DNA of 64,000 nucleotides from Pseudovibrio sp. Tun.PSC04-5.I4 (GCF_900104145.1 NZ_FNLB01000004.1:119230-183229); one strand, 5' to 3'. Positions 8,922-18,839 are shown, numbered from the stretch's first letter. Notes: generated from the letters alone by a model not told the origin. A program made the numbers and translations.

Positions 8922-9614
8922 CTAGTTCTCTTTCCAGGCTTTTCCACCCAGCTTATTTTGCAGGATACCAGACAGAACTAGCATCATCGCGTAGATCCCC
9001 AGATAGCAAATTGCTGTCGTGACATAGCTTTCGGTGGCAATCACAGTTTCCGAGAACATCTGCAGGCCTGCGCCCATCAGTTCAAAAACGGCGATGATTG
9101 ATAGCAGTGAAGTATCCTTGATCAGCACCGCCGTCTGGCCCAACAGGGGGGGCATTACATTGGTTAGCGCCTGTGGCAATGTGACGTTGACCAAAGTCTG
9201 GCGCGAGGACATTCCGACCGACAGGGCAGCCTCGACTTGACCGCGATTAACCGATTCAATTCCAGCGCGGATGATTTCGCCCATATAGGGCGAGGTATGG
9301 ATGGTCAGAGCAATGATGCCGGTCTGGGTTTCGTCAAAGAGATTGCCAAAAGGCAACAGCATCGGAAGGCCATAATAGATCAGGTAAATCTGGATCAGCA
9401 GTGGAGTTGCGCGGATGAACTGAATGTACCCTGCAATGGTCCGCCAAATCAGTGGATTCTTCGACATCCGGCCTAGGGCAATAAATGTTCCGAAGATCAG
9501 AGACAGGACAAGGCACAAGGCAGCTATCCAAAGCGTCTGCACAATGCCCGTGGCGAACACGTCAGCATATTGTCCAACAATCCTGATGTTAAAGTAAAAT
9601 TGCAGCCATTCCAT
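8922..9614 (-). CDS. Polar amino-acid ABC transporter permease (first)
   Basis: 230-residue HisQ/GlnP-type permease. The EAA motif (VEAALSVGMSSRQTLVNVTLPQAL) and five hydrophobic segments are visible. It should form a heterodimer with the neighbouring permease in the inner membrane. It lies 84 bases downstream of the binding-protein gene. Confidence 0.88.
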   Translation of the reverse strand: MEWLQFYFNIRIVGQYADVFATGIVQTLWIAALCLVLSLIFGTFIALGRMSKNPLIWRTIAGYIQFIRATPLLIQIYLIYYGLPMLLPFGNLFDETQTGIIALTIHTSPYMGEIIRAGIESVNRGQVEAALSVGMSSRQTLVNVTLPQALTNVMPPLLGQTAVLIKDTSLLSIIAVFELMGAGLQMFSETVIATESYVTTAICYLGIYAMMLVLSGILQNKLGGKAWKEN

Positions 9615-9698
9615 GTGAAATCCGCTTATAAGGTCGGAAGAGGACCTTTTATGGTGAGCCGGGGCAATACATTAATTGCCCCGGACGAAAAGTCGTGG

Positions 9699-10496
9699 CT
9701 ATTTGTGATCTGCTTCCCACGCGATGGAATTCCACCAGTAATCTAGGCGATCCTCAAGACGACCATCGGCTTCAATCAGGCGCACATAATTATCTAGAGC
9801 GCTCAGTAGGTGCAACGAATCCGGGCGGGTGGCAAACCCAAGCGGTTCACGGGCTAGCTTGCCGTCCAGAACCTTGAGGCCTCCGATCGAGCTAATAAAG
9901 CCCGCGATGGTGGCCGTGTCCGACAAACCAGCGTTGGCCCGGCCCGATGCAACGGCTTGAACCGTCTGTGCAGTTCCGCCTGCAAATTCTTTCAGCTGAG
10001 CTTTGGGAAGAACCTTGCGTGCAGTTTCGGCCCAAGACGATGCCTGCGTAGTTGCAACCGATACATCAGATGTGTTGAGCTCCTCCCAGGAAGAATATGG
10101 AGAATCCATGGGTGTAAACGCGACGGTTTCAGAATAGAAGACCGGATTAGTGAACACGATCTGCATGTGGCGTTTTGCCGTCGGGGTCATGTCAGCGGCG
10201 ATGAAATCAGCTTTACCCGACAGCAGCGCTGGGATTAGACCTTTCCAATCGAAGTCCTTGATGACCAGTTCGACTGCCATGTCGTCTGCCATCATTTGCG
10301 CAATCTCTATCGCCAGTCCGGCACGGTCACCGTTTTTGTTGACAAAACTGATCGGCGGTCCTTGGGTCTGAACGGCAATAGTCATCTGACCGGTGCGGAC
10401 GATCTTTTCCATTGTAGATTCTGCCCAGGACGCAGTTGACGCCAGTGCAATAACCGCACTACCGACGGCACCTGCTATGAATGATTTTAGTTTCAT
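9699..10496 (-). CDS. Amino-acid ABC transporter periplasmic binding protein
   Basis: 265-residue SBP_bac_3-type protein. The signal peptide (MKLKSFIAGAVGSAVIALAS, cleavage after ASWA) targets it to the periplasm. The two-lobed fold is recognisable by GLAIEIAQMMADDM, the segment GKADFIAADMTPTAKR (substrate carboxylate/amino contacts typically involve the Asp and Arg here) and the second-lobe hinge. It supplies substrate to the permeases encoded downstream. Confidence 0.9.
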   Translation of the reverse strand: MKLKSFIAGAVGSAVIALASTASWAESTMEKIVRTGQMTIAVQTQGPPISFVNKNGDRAGLAIEIAQMMADDMAVELVIKDFDWKGLIPALLSGKADFIAADMTPTAKRHMQIVFTNPVFYSETVAFTPMDSPYSSWEELNTSDVSVATTQASSWAETARKVLPKAQLKEFAGGTAQTVQAVASGRANAGLSDTATIAGFISSIGGLKVLDGKLAREPLGFATRPDSLHLLSALDNYVRLIEADGRLEDRLDYWWNSIAWEADHK

Positions 10497-10526
10497 TACA
10501 ATTTTCCTTCATATTGGTTGATTGTA

Positions 10527-11267
10527 TTAGAGAATCTGCCTCAAAAATTCCTGAGCCCGATCCGATTGCGGATTGTCGAAGAAGTTGTCAGGTGTATTTT
10601 CTTCAATCACCGCACCTGCATCCATGAAGATCACTCGATCCGCTGCTTCACGCGCAAAACCCATTTCATGGGTCACGACGATCATGGTCATTCCCTCAGC
10701 GGCAAGTTCGCGCATAAGTCCAAGAATGCCGCCCACGGTTTCCGGATCCAATGCCGAAGTCGCCTCATCAAACAGCATTACCTTTGGTTTCATCGCTAGT
10801 GAGCGCGCGATCGCCACCCGTTGCTGTTGACCCCCAGATAACATTGACGGATAGTTGTTTGCATGGTCTAGAATGCCAACCTTCCGCAACAGATCATGGG
10901 CGATCTCTTCAGCCTCTTTACGGTCACGTTTCAACACAATCCGTTGGGGCATCGCGATATTTTCGAGCGCAGTCTTGTGCTGAAATAAGTTAAAATGCTG
11001 AAACACCATGCCCACCTCGGTGCGCAACTTGTTAATGTCGGTCTTTTTGTCAGTAACAATCTGCCCATCAATGGTGATAGTCCCGCTGTCGACCCCTTGA
11101 AGCCCATTCAATGATCGCAACAAAGTGGACTTCCCCGAACCCGAAGGCCCGATGATCACCACAACTTCACCCCGGTCGATATGGTTAGTCACATTATCCA
11201 GTGCACGCACTGGTTCAGAACGATTTTTAAGGTGGTATGCCTTGCATACCTTTTCGATGACAATCAT
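10527..11267 (-). CDS. Amino-acid ABC transporter ATP-binding protein
   Basis: 246 residues from the preferred ATG at 11267 (MIVIEKVCKAYH); an upstream start at 11321 would add a non-homologous extension. GlnQ/HisP type: Walker A GPSGSGKST, Q-loop in GMVFQHFNLF, signature LSGGQQQRVAIARSL, Walker B VMLFDEATSALDPE and switch histidine VTHEM are all intact, so it should be an active ATPase. First gene of the operon; its promoter must lie in 11268-11640. Confidence 0.92.
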   Translation of the reverse strand: MIVIEKVCKAYHLKNRSEPVRALDNVTNHIDRGEVVVIIGPSGSGKSTLLRSLNGLQGVDSGTITIDGQIVTDKKTDINKLRTEVGMVFQHFNLFQHKTALENIAMPQRIVLKRDRKEAEEIAHDLLRKVGILDHANNYPSMLSGGQQQRVAIARSLAMKPKVMLFDEATSALDPETVGGILGLMRELAAEGMTMIVVTHEMGFAREAADRVIFMDAGAVIEENTPDNFFDNPQSDRAQEFLRQIL

Positions 11268-11640
11268 AGGCTCACTTATACACCTCGCCCTTCCTGGCCG
11301 GACAAGTGATCGCTGAAGCAAAATTCCACGGGACCAGCCGTCACGGCATTGTTGTCCGTATCCAGAGTTATTTTGACAGGCCCCGCTAGCATTTCGATCC
11401 GCGTGTATCCTTCACAGGTTTAGCTCAGCAATTGCGATGGGCGCACTGATATGGAAGCTGCGGGGCGTTGAAGGATCGATGCCCCACCACACCAACGGCA
11501 TCACAATGAGCCAAGGCGGACTACCGAAAGAAAAATGTTCAATTGGCCGAGAATGATTCTGCGCATACGTAACAATGCCTAACTAAGCAGTGTTTGACCA
11601 TGTGAAATTCAAAGTGTCGATTTATTGAGAGCACCAAAAG
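11268..11640. other. Upstream region of the amino-acid ABC operon
   Basis: No gene recognised. It should hold the minus-strand operon promoter. A GC-rich part (11400-11510) is followed by AT-rich DNA towards the IS remnant at 11.65 kb. I see no convincing operator or riboswitch. Confidence 0.35.
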
Positions 11641-11649
11641 TGGACTGGC

Positions 11650-11949
11650 TTAAGAAAAGTGGAGAGCCTCTGTCTCAATTTTTCTCTGCTGTCTCTCGAA
11701 CACAATTGGTGATTGATAGCCTAATGCAGAGTGGCGGCGTACTGGATTGTAAAAGCCTTCAATATAAAGGCCAAGTGCCTTTTCTGCTTCTTGCCGCGTT
11801 TGAAAAACAGTTCGCCACAACATTTCTGCCTTAATAGTTTTGAACACGGTTTCCACCATGGAATTATCAAAGCAATTGCCCTTAACACTCATGGAAGAGG
11901 TGATGTCATGTCTCGTTAAGAGCCGCTGATAAGCATCGGAGCAATACTG
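11650..11949 (-). pseudogene. IS3-family OrfB, C-terminal fragment
   Basis: Reads AQYCSDAYQRLLTRHD, the KGNCFDNSMVETVFKTIKAE block that carries the catalytic glutamate of the DDE integrase core, and RRHSALGYQSP. Only the last third of OrfB remains. The break is where an IS30-type end begins (11950, GGCGGATTCAATCGGTCG), the same site at which the complete IS30-type element interrupts the homologous gene at 26488. Confidence 0.75.
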
Positions 11950-12011
11950 GGCGGATTCAATCGGTCGCCGCGAAAGGGCGAAAACCCGAAGAGCGGAGAT
12001 AAACAGGAGAG
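11950..12011. mobile_element. IS30-type element end, remnant
   Basis: GGCGGATTCAATCGGTCGCC is a close match to the terminal repeat of the IS30 element at 26488-27935. Only about 60 bases remain before the MITE-like repeat starts. Confidence 0.5.
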
Positions 12012-12236
12012 TACCCAAAAGTGTGGGGTAATTAAGCTGCGAGTCTATTGATTGTCAGATCTTTCGCTTCAGATTTCATGCCGGGATACCATTGTTCAAA
12101 CTACTGCCTGGGCGTCCCGTCCAGCGCCGGGTGCAGGTTTGCAACAAGGAGGTGGGTATGCGTTAAACAGGCAATTCCGCAATGCTTTACAACAGGGTCA
12201 GTGAGCCAATATCGAGCTGCCCTCACTTTTGGGTGC
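12012..12236. repeat. MITE-like non-coding repeat, copy 2
   Basis: About 225 bases, clearly homologous along its length to 7507-7734. Ends are inverted (CCCAAAAGTGTGGGGTAA; complement of GAGCACCCAAAAGTGAGGGC). Copy 1 and copy 2 are in the same orientation and bracket the amino-acid ABC operon. Confidence 0.6.
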
Positions 12237-12249
12237 TCTCCAGACACGC

Positions 12250-12472
12250 CTATTTTCCGCGAACCTTGATGTAGGTCTCATTAACCCGCCAATTGCAGGA
12301 GATAGGCCGACGCCATTGCCAGCGCAACCGCTTTTCCATCTTCGGAGCGTGAGCTTGGACCCATCTGTAAATCGTGGCATGGTCAACTCGTACACCACGC
12401 TCAGCCATCATTTGCTCAAGGTCACGATAACTGATGCCGTATCTACAATACCAGCGAACCGCCCATAGCACG
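12250..12472 (-). pseudogene. IS6-family transposase, N-terminal fragment
   Basis: Encodes VRWYCRYGISYRDLEQMM, AERGVRVDHATIYRWVQ and NWRVNETYIKVRGK, the N-terminal HTH and first catalytic Asp/Glu region of IS6 transposases (normally D at the DETY position; here N). It is cut on one side by the IS5-type end at 12473 and on the other by the MITE-like repeat. Confidence 0.75.
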
Positions 12473-12530
12473 GCCATGTTGCATAACTCGAAATCAGCTC
12501 ACAGCTTGCCCAACCCCATAAATCTCGGCA

Positions 12531-13148
12531 TCATAAAACACGCTCAAACGCGGGGTGTCCAAGGGCGGTCATTGTGTTGAGTACGGCGACACCAATTCTG
12601 GCCTCCGTTCTCTGATTGTTAAACTTTCGCGATCTGAGTTTGTTCCCGACCACCTGCTTGAAGCGGCCCATCAGAGTTTCTCCTCGCGCCCTATGATTAT
12701 ATCCGGTCTGCTTTTGCCACGCCATCCTGCCACTCTCTTGAATGGCAAGGATATCCCGGTCACGAGCCGTGGGAGCGGTCTCAGCCTCAGAGCTGGGAAT
12801 TGCTGTTTTGGGCGGCGAGATGATGATTTTGACACCTTCAAACTGCTCTGCCAGCTCTCGTCTTGTGGTCGCCTCATCATAGGCTCCATCACCAAGGAAC
12901 GCAGCAACAGAACCTTCAATCTGGTCCAGCAGCAAAGGTAAGGCTGTCGGATCTCCAACCGTATCTTTTGTCAGCTCAGAGCACACGATTTCGCCGGTAT
13001 TCAGATCAAGGCCAAGGTGAAGTTTGCGCCAGCTTCTGCGCTTTACCCTGGTTTCTTGCCATTCTCCGGCCCCAGATATCTTAACGCCTGTACTATCGAT
13101 TACCAGCGCGACTGGCTCACAGCTCGTTTGCGGTTTGGGATTTGAAAG
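12531..13148 (-). pseudogene. IS5-type transposase, C-terminal half (copy A)
   Basis: Reads LVIDSTGVK (first catalytic Asp), FLGDGAYD (second Asp) and the C-terminal RARGETLMGRFKQVVGNKLRS (Glu region). The N-terminal half is at 19521-19880. Both halves are open and join in frame across the TTTGAAAG duplication, so the gene was intact before IS66 landed in it. Confidence 0.85.
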
Positions 13149-13160
13149 GTAACCGTCCGC

Positions 13161-14801
13161 TCAAGGCGCCAGGATTTGGGCTTGCGGCTGTGATTTTGCG
13201 TCCAGCTTCCAGTTCCATGGTAGGAGCTCGTGGAGGCGGTTGATTTTGTGATCGTTGATGCAGGCTAGGATGTCGGTCAGATACATTTGCGGGTTAAGGC
13301 CATTCATCTTTGCAGTTTCAATCAGCGTCATGGCGTCGGCTAGAGTTTCTCCGCCCGCCATTGATCCAGCAAATAAGAAGTTCTTACGGCCCAGTGCGAT
13401 GGGTCTGACTGCGCGCTCAGCTGCATTGTTATCGATCGCGACACGGCCCTCGTCGAGAAACAAGGTGAAGGCGTGCCAGCGGGAGAGGCCATAGCGGATG
13501 GCTTTGGCCAGCGGTGATTTGCCTGAGATGCGGGCAAGCTGAGCTTCACACCATGCCTTGAAGGCCTGAGCGATGGGTTTACTGTGCTTCTGCCGTACCT
13601 CATGCCGCTGGTCTGGTGGTTTTCCGCTGATCTGGCGTTCGATGTCATAAAGTTTGCCGATCTGCTCCAGTGCGTATCTGGCCAGTTCTGATTTGGTGGC
13701 GGTGAAGATATCATGGAAGTCGCGGCGCCAATGCGCCCAGCAGGCGGCTTCTTTAATGTCCCCGCTGTCATAAAGTTGCTTGTAGCCAGCATAGGCATCG
13801 GCCTGCAGAATGCCGGAAAACTCTTTGAGGTGGGATCGTGGATTGTCAGCCTTGCGATTTGCGGAGAACCAATAGGCAGCAATAGGCGGGGCCTCTCCTG
13901 CGAAGGGGCGATCATCGCGCACATAGGTCCAGATCCGGCCCTGCCTCGAAGCTTTGCCGGAACCGCTCACCGTCTTGAACTGACGACCCAGTACATCAAT
14001 GGGCGTGTCATCGGTGTGCAGGCGATCTGAGAGCATCACCTCAACTTTAAGCAGTTCGGTCAGCGGAGCCAGTGTTTTCATGGCAAGCCCGCACCAGTCC
14101 GACAAAGTAGAGCGGGGAATATCAATGCCGTGCCGGGCAAAGATCTCGTTTTGACGGTATAGCGGCAAATGATCATCGAACTTGGAGATCAGAATATGCG
14201 CCAGTAAGCTGGCTCCGGCACTGGATTTTTCAATGGGCCGGGTTGGTGCTGGAGCTTGCACGATTTTCTCGCACACCCGGCAGGACGTCTTGGGCCTTGC
14301 TGTTTCAATCACCTTCAGTTTTGCGGTGATGAACTCCACCAGTTCAGACACATCCTCCCCGATGAGCCGCAGCTTGCCACCACAATCGGGGCACGCTACT
14401 GGTGATTGCAGAGTAACGCGCTCGCGGTCCACATCGCTGCTCACCCGAGGTTTGCCGCGGGCCGGTTTGGGTGGCTTTTCAAGTGCGGAGGTGGCCAGTT
14501 CGGGCACGGGCAACCGTTCACCTTCCGGCTCCTGGCATGGGTGGGCAACCTCCAGGTTTTCCAACGCCAGTTCAAGCTGGGCAATCTCGCGGTCGATCTT
14601 TTCTGAAGATGCGCCAAAGCGCTGCCTGCGCAACTTGGCCAAAGCCTGTTTGAACGATGTGATCAGAACCAGATGGGCTTGCTCATTAGCTTGTAAACTC
14701 TCAACCTTACCGCTTAAAGCTTCAATCTCACTTTGGGCGGACAACAGCAATGCCTTGAGCAAAGCAGGGTCATTAGGAAGGGAGTTAAGAGACTGGTTCA
14801 T
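13161..14801 (-). CDS. tnpC: IS66 transposase TnpC
   Basis: 546 residues, full length for the family. N-terminal leucine-rich coiled coil and a HTH (LAKLRRQRFGASSEKID), a zinc-finger-like CPDCGGKLRLIGEDVSE, a DDE domain with LHTDDTPIDVL and QADAYAGY, and the C-terminal VAIDNNAAERAVRPIALGRKNFLF with the catalytic Glu, followed by the IS66 C-terminal domain. All expected motifs are present, so the protein itself appears intact. Confidence 0.93.
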   Translation of the reverse strand: MNQSLNSLPNDPALLKALLLSAQSEIEALSGKVESLQANEQAHLVLITSFKQALAKLRRQRFGASSEKIDREIAQLELALENLEVAHPCQEPEGERLPVPELATSALEKPPKPARGKPRVSSDVDRERVTLQSPVACPDCGGKLRLIGEDVSELVEFITAKLKVIETARPKTSCRVCEKIVQAPAPTRPIEKSSAGASLLAHILISKFDDHLPLYRQNEIFARHGIDIPRSTLSDWCGLAMKTLAPLTELLKVEVMLSDRLHTDDTPIDVLGRQFKTVSGSGKASRQGRIWTYVRDDRPFAGEAPPIAAYWFSANRKADNPRSHLKEFSGILQADAYAGYKQLYDSGDIKEAACWAHWRRDFHDIFTATKSELARYALEQIGKLYDIERQISGKPPDQRHEVRQKHSKPIAQAFKAWCEAQLARISGKSPLAKAIRYGLSRWHAFTLFLDEGRVAIDNNAAERAVRPIALGRKNFLFAGSMAGGETLADAMTLIETAKMNGLNPQMYLTDILACINDHKINRLHELLPWNWKLDAKSQPQAQILAP

Positions 14802-15036
14802 ATGGGTATTTTACCTCGTGTAACTCCAATCTCAAAGCAATGTCCTATTCAAAACCAAAGATATTCACCCCATTCGAGCGGGCGGAGCTCCCCAGCTTGG
14901 GCGTCTCCAGTCCATCCCTTCCCACAGCATGGCCAGCTGTGCTGAAGTAAGTCGGGCTGAGCCATCGACTGGCGAAGGCCACGGGAACCGGCCTGTTTGT
15001 AGGGTAAGAGACGTCAGCCACAGCTGACGTTTCTCC

Positions 15037-15074
15037 CCTCCGAACCGTACGTGCGGCTTTCACCGCATACGGCT
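15037..15074 (-). ncRNA. Group II intron domain V
   Basis: 34-38 base hairpin GAGCCGTATGCGG-TGAAAG-CCGCACGTACGGTTC with a GNRA-like cap, the catalytic core of the ribozyme, lying between the maturase stop and the 3' splice site. Confidence 0.9.
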
Positions 15075-15090
15075 CTCCATTCAAGCTTGG

Positions 15091-16608
15091 CTAGAAAGCC
15101 AGCACGAGACCACGATAGTGCGTTTCGTAGAAAGGAGCCTCGTTCTTTTCCCGAAGATAAGGATTTGAACGTGGTGTCTTCCAGCGGAATTGCCCGCGCT
15201 GATGATTGGTTAGCCGGTACAAGATGCTTGAAACGCGTACTCCTTCTTTCGTCATCGAGTGCACCATCCATGTCTTGGCTTTTAAGCCATACGGCCGCGC
15301 GAACCACTTTCGCATCAGACGAGAGATGCGCGAGCGATACTTGCGCCCCAGCCAATGTGCCATTTTCCAGAACACGACGGTATCGACGTGCTGGAAGACC
15401 TTGGATGTGTAATCGGTGAACTGATAGAAGTTTGCCCAACCCATGAGTTGGCGGTTTAGCCGCTTAATCATGTCGGTATGGGGCGTATTGTGGTCGCCGC
15501 TAAGAGCCTTAACCAGTCGATGTTTGAAACCGCTGGTTTTCTCTCGGGGAATGGTCGTTACTGGCCGCATCACGCCACGGGGACCGCGTTTGCGAATGAT
15601 CCGGTGACCGAGAAAGACAAACCCATCATTAACATGAGTGACATGGGTTTTCTCCATGTTTAACGTCAATGCCAGATCGCCTTCCAGGAATGCTCGGCAT
15701 TCCTCGCGTACCGCGAGCGCCTGTGCCTTCGTGCCTTTGACGATGACAACAAAGTCATCGGCATAACGGCAATAGGACACTGCCGGTCTGCGACAGCGGT
15801 TCTCACGAACCGCCACAGGGCTGGCTTTTCTGACGCTCTCATTCCAACCACGACGTTTGTTGCGCGCTGCTTTTCCAAGGAATTTCTCATCCATCCAACG
15901 ATCAAACTCATTGAGCATAATGTTGGACAGAAGCGGAGAAAGAACCCCGCCTTGAGGAACGCCCTTGCTGGCGGCGCAGAAGAGGCCTTTATCGATGTGA
16001 CCTGCCTTCAAAAGCCTCCAGAGCAGTGCGATAAACCGTTTGTCCCGGATGCGCTTGCGCACACACGAGAGCAGCTTGCGGTGATGGACAGTATCAAAGT
16101 AGCTTGCTAGATCACCTTCGATCACCCAGCGACCCTTTGTGTTCCTGCCATCCGTTGTCTGCATCAAAACGGCCCGGATCGCGTGGTGCACGCTACGCTG
16201 TGGCCTGAAACCATATGAGTAAGGACTGAAGTCGCTTTCCCAAATCGGCTCCATCACCATCAGCATGGCGCGCTGTACTATGCGATCCGTCAGTGTCGGT
16301 ATTCCCAACGGTCTCAGCTTTCCGTTCCCTTTCGGGATGTAGACGCGTCGTGTTGGAGCGGGCGCATAGGTCCCATCCAGCAGAGATCGCCCCAACGTCG
16401 CAAGGAGTTCCTCCTCATTTTGTCGGAAACGATCTCGGTCCACGCCATCTACGCCCGGGGTCTTTGCGCCGCTCGACGCCAAGGCAACCCGGGCAGCCTC
16501 AGTCAGCCAAGTCCGATCGGCAATTAAGCGTAAGAGGCGATCAAATCTTCTGGTTCGCTCGTCCTGCGCCCATTTCGCAAGCTTGTGTTGCATGTCGCTG
16601 ATTATCAA
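15091..16608 (-). CDS. ltrA: Group II intron reverse transcriptase/maturase
   Basis: 505 residues. Reverse-transcriptase blocks are in order: IPKGNGKLRPLGIPTLTDRIVQ, YGFRPQRSVHHAI, IEGDLASYFDTV, GVPQGGVLSPLLSNIMLNEFD and the catalytic CRYADDFVVI. A thumb/maturase X domain follows (LMGWANFYQFTDY). No HNH endonuclease is visible after it, so mobility would be by an En-minus route. It binds the intron RNA to assist splicing and retrohoming. Intact reading frame. Confidence 0.93.
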   Translation of the reverse strand: MIISDMQHKLAKWAQDERTRRFDRLLRLIADRTWLTEAARVALASSGAKTPGVDGVDRDRFRQNEEELLATLGRSLLDGTYAPAPTRRVYIPKGNGKLRPLGIPTLTDRIVQRAMLMVMEPIWESDFSPYSYGFRPQRSVHHAIRAVLMQTTDGRNTKGRWVIEGDLASYFDTVHHRKLLSCVRKRIRDKRFIALLWRLLKAGHIDKGLFCAASKGVPQGGVLSPLLSNIMLNEFDRWMDEKFLGKAARNKRRGWNESVRKASPVAVRENRCRRPAVSYCRYADDFVVIVKGTKAQALAVREECRAFLEGDLALTLNMEKTHVTHVNDGFVFLGHRIIRKRGPRGVMRPVTTIPREKTSGFKHRLVKALSGDHNTPHTDMIKRLNRQLMGWANFYQFTDYTSKVFQHVDTVVFWKMAHWLGRKYRSRISRLMRKWFARPYGLKAKTWMVHSMTKEGVRVSSILYRLTNHQRGQFRWKTPRSNPYLREKNEAPFYETHYRGLVLAF

Positions 16609-17825
16609 AGGTCTTCACCTCGTTGTGGTCAGTTAATGTGCAGCCCTAAGCAGCTTGAACTGTTCCCCTTCGCCATGTGACAGGCTTTCCCTATCTCGGA
16701 CTACTACGGGAACTCCGCCAGCGTGGCCGTCATCGGGGTGAACTCCCTTGCGAGTATTAAATATACCAACCTCATTCGGCACACGCCTTCCCTCGTTCCT
16801 ATGTTGGACTTAAAGCGTATTGGTTAGGCTGCCGGCCGTAGTCTTTTCCCTTGCGTCCCGCAAGTCGGCATCGGCCATCGCCAACAAACTGCATAAGTTG
16901 ACGACACCCTCGAAAGCGTTTCTGGAGTACGCTGTCGGTTTGCGCGCTTCCGGTCATGAAATCCATGGCGCGACCGATGTTCCGCCTGTTAAGCCATGTA
17001 GGCGGAGGCTACAATTCAGCCCCTCAGATACGGTTTAGCCGGTTCGTGTTCCTCAACCTTCCAATACTCAGCCTGAAGATGGGTCTTGACTTAATGGCTT
17101 CGTCGCACATCTCTTTATCCCACGGGCTACGTCACCTTGCCAGTTCACGACAAATCACCGCCGCTTCGGCTCTCGCCCTTTCGCAGTAAAGGACGGTCTG
17201 TTAAAGGAAACCCCTCCTTTCACTAGAATTCCAAACATAAGCGCCCCGGTCGAAACCAGGTTCGAGGCGCACCCAGCACCTTGTAGTAAAGGCAGAACCC
17301 CTGACCATCCCAGTAAAGCAACTTGATCCGGTCCCCGCGCCGTCCGCGAAAAGCAAACACGGCGCCACTTGCAGGGCGCTGGCGTAATTCCGTCTCCGCC
17401 AAAGCGGTCAAACCGGCAATGCCCTTGCGCATATCCGTCACACCGCACGCAAGATAAACCCGCACACCTGTTCCCGGTCCGATCATGTCGCTTCCACCAG
17501 CGCAATAAACCGGCGAACCTGCGCATCACTTAAGTCACTGGAAACCCTCAGGCTGCGACCGTTCCCGAGCCCAACCTCAATAACGGCGGGTCCTGACGGT
17601 TCTGGATCAGTAACAACAACAGGCACAAAAATGGGAGCCTTCGTGTTTTCACTTGTGTTACTCTCGCAGTACTGAGCCATCCATCGCTTCAGCAAGTACC
17701 GGCCGACACCATGGCTCTGCGCAACATCAAACAGCGTTGCTCCATCAACCCCAACTTGCGCAGTGATTGCCGCCTTTTCTACCCGCGGAACGTGTCAACG
17801 ACTTTGAGACAGTGGCATTTGGACT

Positions 17826-18839
17826 TTAAGCTTGATTTTCTTTCTCTGGCTTTGGTGGATTGATCCAGACGGCCGTCGGGATTTGAGGTGGTTTTGGCGG
17901 TTTTAGTACGAAGCGCTCGGGTGTACTGATGAACGCAGCCTCGAGAGTTGCTTGGCGTGCGGCATAGACAGCCTCGGCCTGTCCAAAGTGGACCTGATCA
18001 GGGGTCATGAGTCCGATGCCTGCATGATGGTGTTGTTCGTTGTACCATGCAAAGAATCTGCGGCAAAAGTCGCGAGCTTGCTCGATGGTTTCAAACTTCC
18101 TGGGGAATTCGGGCTGATATTTCAGCGTCTTGAAGTGGGCCTCTGAGAACGGGTTGTCGTTTGAGGTATGGGGTCGGCTGTGGGATTTGAGCACACCAAG
18201 ATCCACCAGCATCAGAGCCGTTGTCTTTGCCTTCATTGGCCCGCCACGATCGGCATGCAATGTCAACTGATCGCGTGGAACAGCATGCTTTCCCATCGCA
18301 TCCATGAACAGTTCCTTGAACTGGCTGGCGCTTTCGGCCTGCTCAATGCGCCAGCCAACAACACGGCGGCTGAAGATGTCCAAGATGACATAGAGATAGA
18401 AGTAAGACCATTTCACCGGGCCCATCAGCTTGGTAATATCCCAAGACCAGACCTGATTGGGAGCTTCGGCTAGAAGTTCCGGCTTTTGATAGACAGGGTG
18501 CGTGCGCTGACGGCGACGCTCAATGACTTCGCCCTGAGCGGCCAGTATCCGATACATCGTGCGGATCGAACAGAGGTAGGTGCCTTCATCCAGCAAAGTG
18601 GCGAATACCTCGGTGGGGGTCTGGTCGGTAAACCTGGGCCCACACAGATGGTCCAGTACCCGAGCCCGTTCATTTTCCGGCAAGGCACGCGCTGAGGGGG
18701 GACGTGGCTTTACCGCGCGTGGCGGAGCAGCCAATGTAGCGCGATGGCGAAAAACGCTTGCCCGCGACAAAGAGAGCGCGGAGCAAACGGCTGAGGTCAG
18801 GCCGCTGCCTGAGGGCAGAGCAATCGCGACGGCCATCAT
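17826..18839 (-). CDS. IS3-family transposase OrfB (DDE integrase)
   Basis: 337 residues. The HTH_21 region precedes an rve domain: first Asp in VWSWDITKLMGP, second Asp in LHADRGGPM, and Glu in NPFSEAHFKTLKYQPEFP. ILDIFSRRVVGW is typical. It overlaps orfA by four bases (ATGA type), consistent with translational coupling or frameshifting to an OrfAB fusion. Looks intact. Confidence 0.9.
   Translation of the reverse strand: MMAVAIALPSGSGLTSAVCSALSLSRASVFRHRATLAAPPRAVKPRPPSARALPENERARVLDHLCGPRFTDQTPTEVFATLLDEGTYLCSIRTMYRILAAQGEVIERRRQRTHPVYQKPELLAEAPNQVWSWDITKLMGPVKWSYFYLYVILDIFSRRVVGWRIEQAESASQFKELFMDAMGKHAVPRDQLTLHADRGGPMKAKTTALMLVDLGVLKSHSRPHTSNDNPFSEAHFKTLKYQPEFPRKFETIEQARDFCRRFFAWYNEQHHHAGIGLMTPDQVHFGQAEAVYAARQATLEAAFISTPERFVLKPPKPPQIPTAVWINPPKPEKENQA

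Larger units (their letters stand above)
14999..17272 (-). mobile_element. Group II intron with its maturase gene
   Basis: Self-splicing retroelement of 2,274 bases. The 5' end at 17272 reads GTGCG, the group II consensus; the 3' end at 14999 reads CTAC. Domain V is clear on the minus strand at 15074-15037 (GAGCCGTATGCGGTGAAAGC, then CGCACGTACGGTTC), followed by a domain VI-like stem (GACGTTTCT... CAGCTGTGGCTGACGTC region, 15004-15030). The exon junction restores tnpB exactly. Confidence 0.92.
14865..17486 (-). pseudogene. tnpB: IS66 TnpB split by a group II intron
   Basis: 5' exon 17486-17273 (MIGPGTGVRVYLACGVTDMR, FRGRRGDRIKLLYWDGQGFCLYYKVL) and 3' exon 14998-14865 (TGRFPWPSP, LTSAQLAMLWEGMDWRRP). 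Removing 14999-17272 joins them in frame as YYKVL-E-TGRFPW, giving a TnpB of about 115 residues, the family's normal length. The protein can therefore be made if the intron splices. TnpB is an accessory protein needed with TnpC. Confidence 0.85.

Noticed and set aside
12012..12236. Possible riboswitch or leader RNA in the repeated non-coding block
   Set aside because: The same block occurs at 7507 in front of unrelated sequence and has inverted ends, so a small mobile repeat explains it better.
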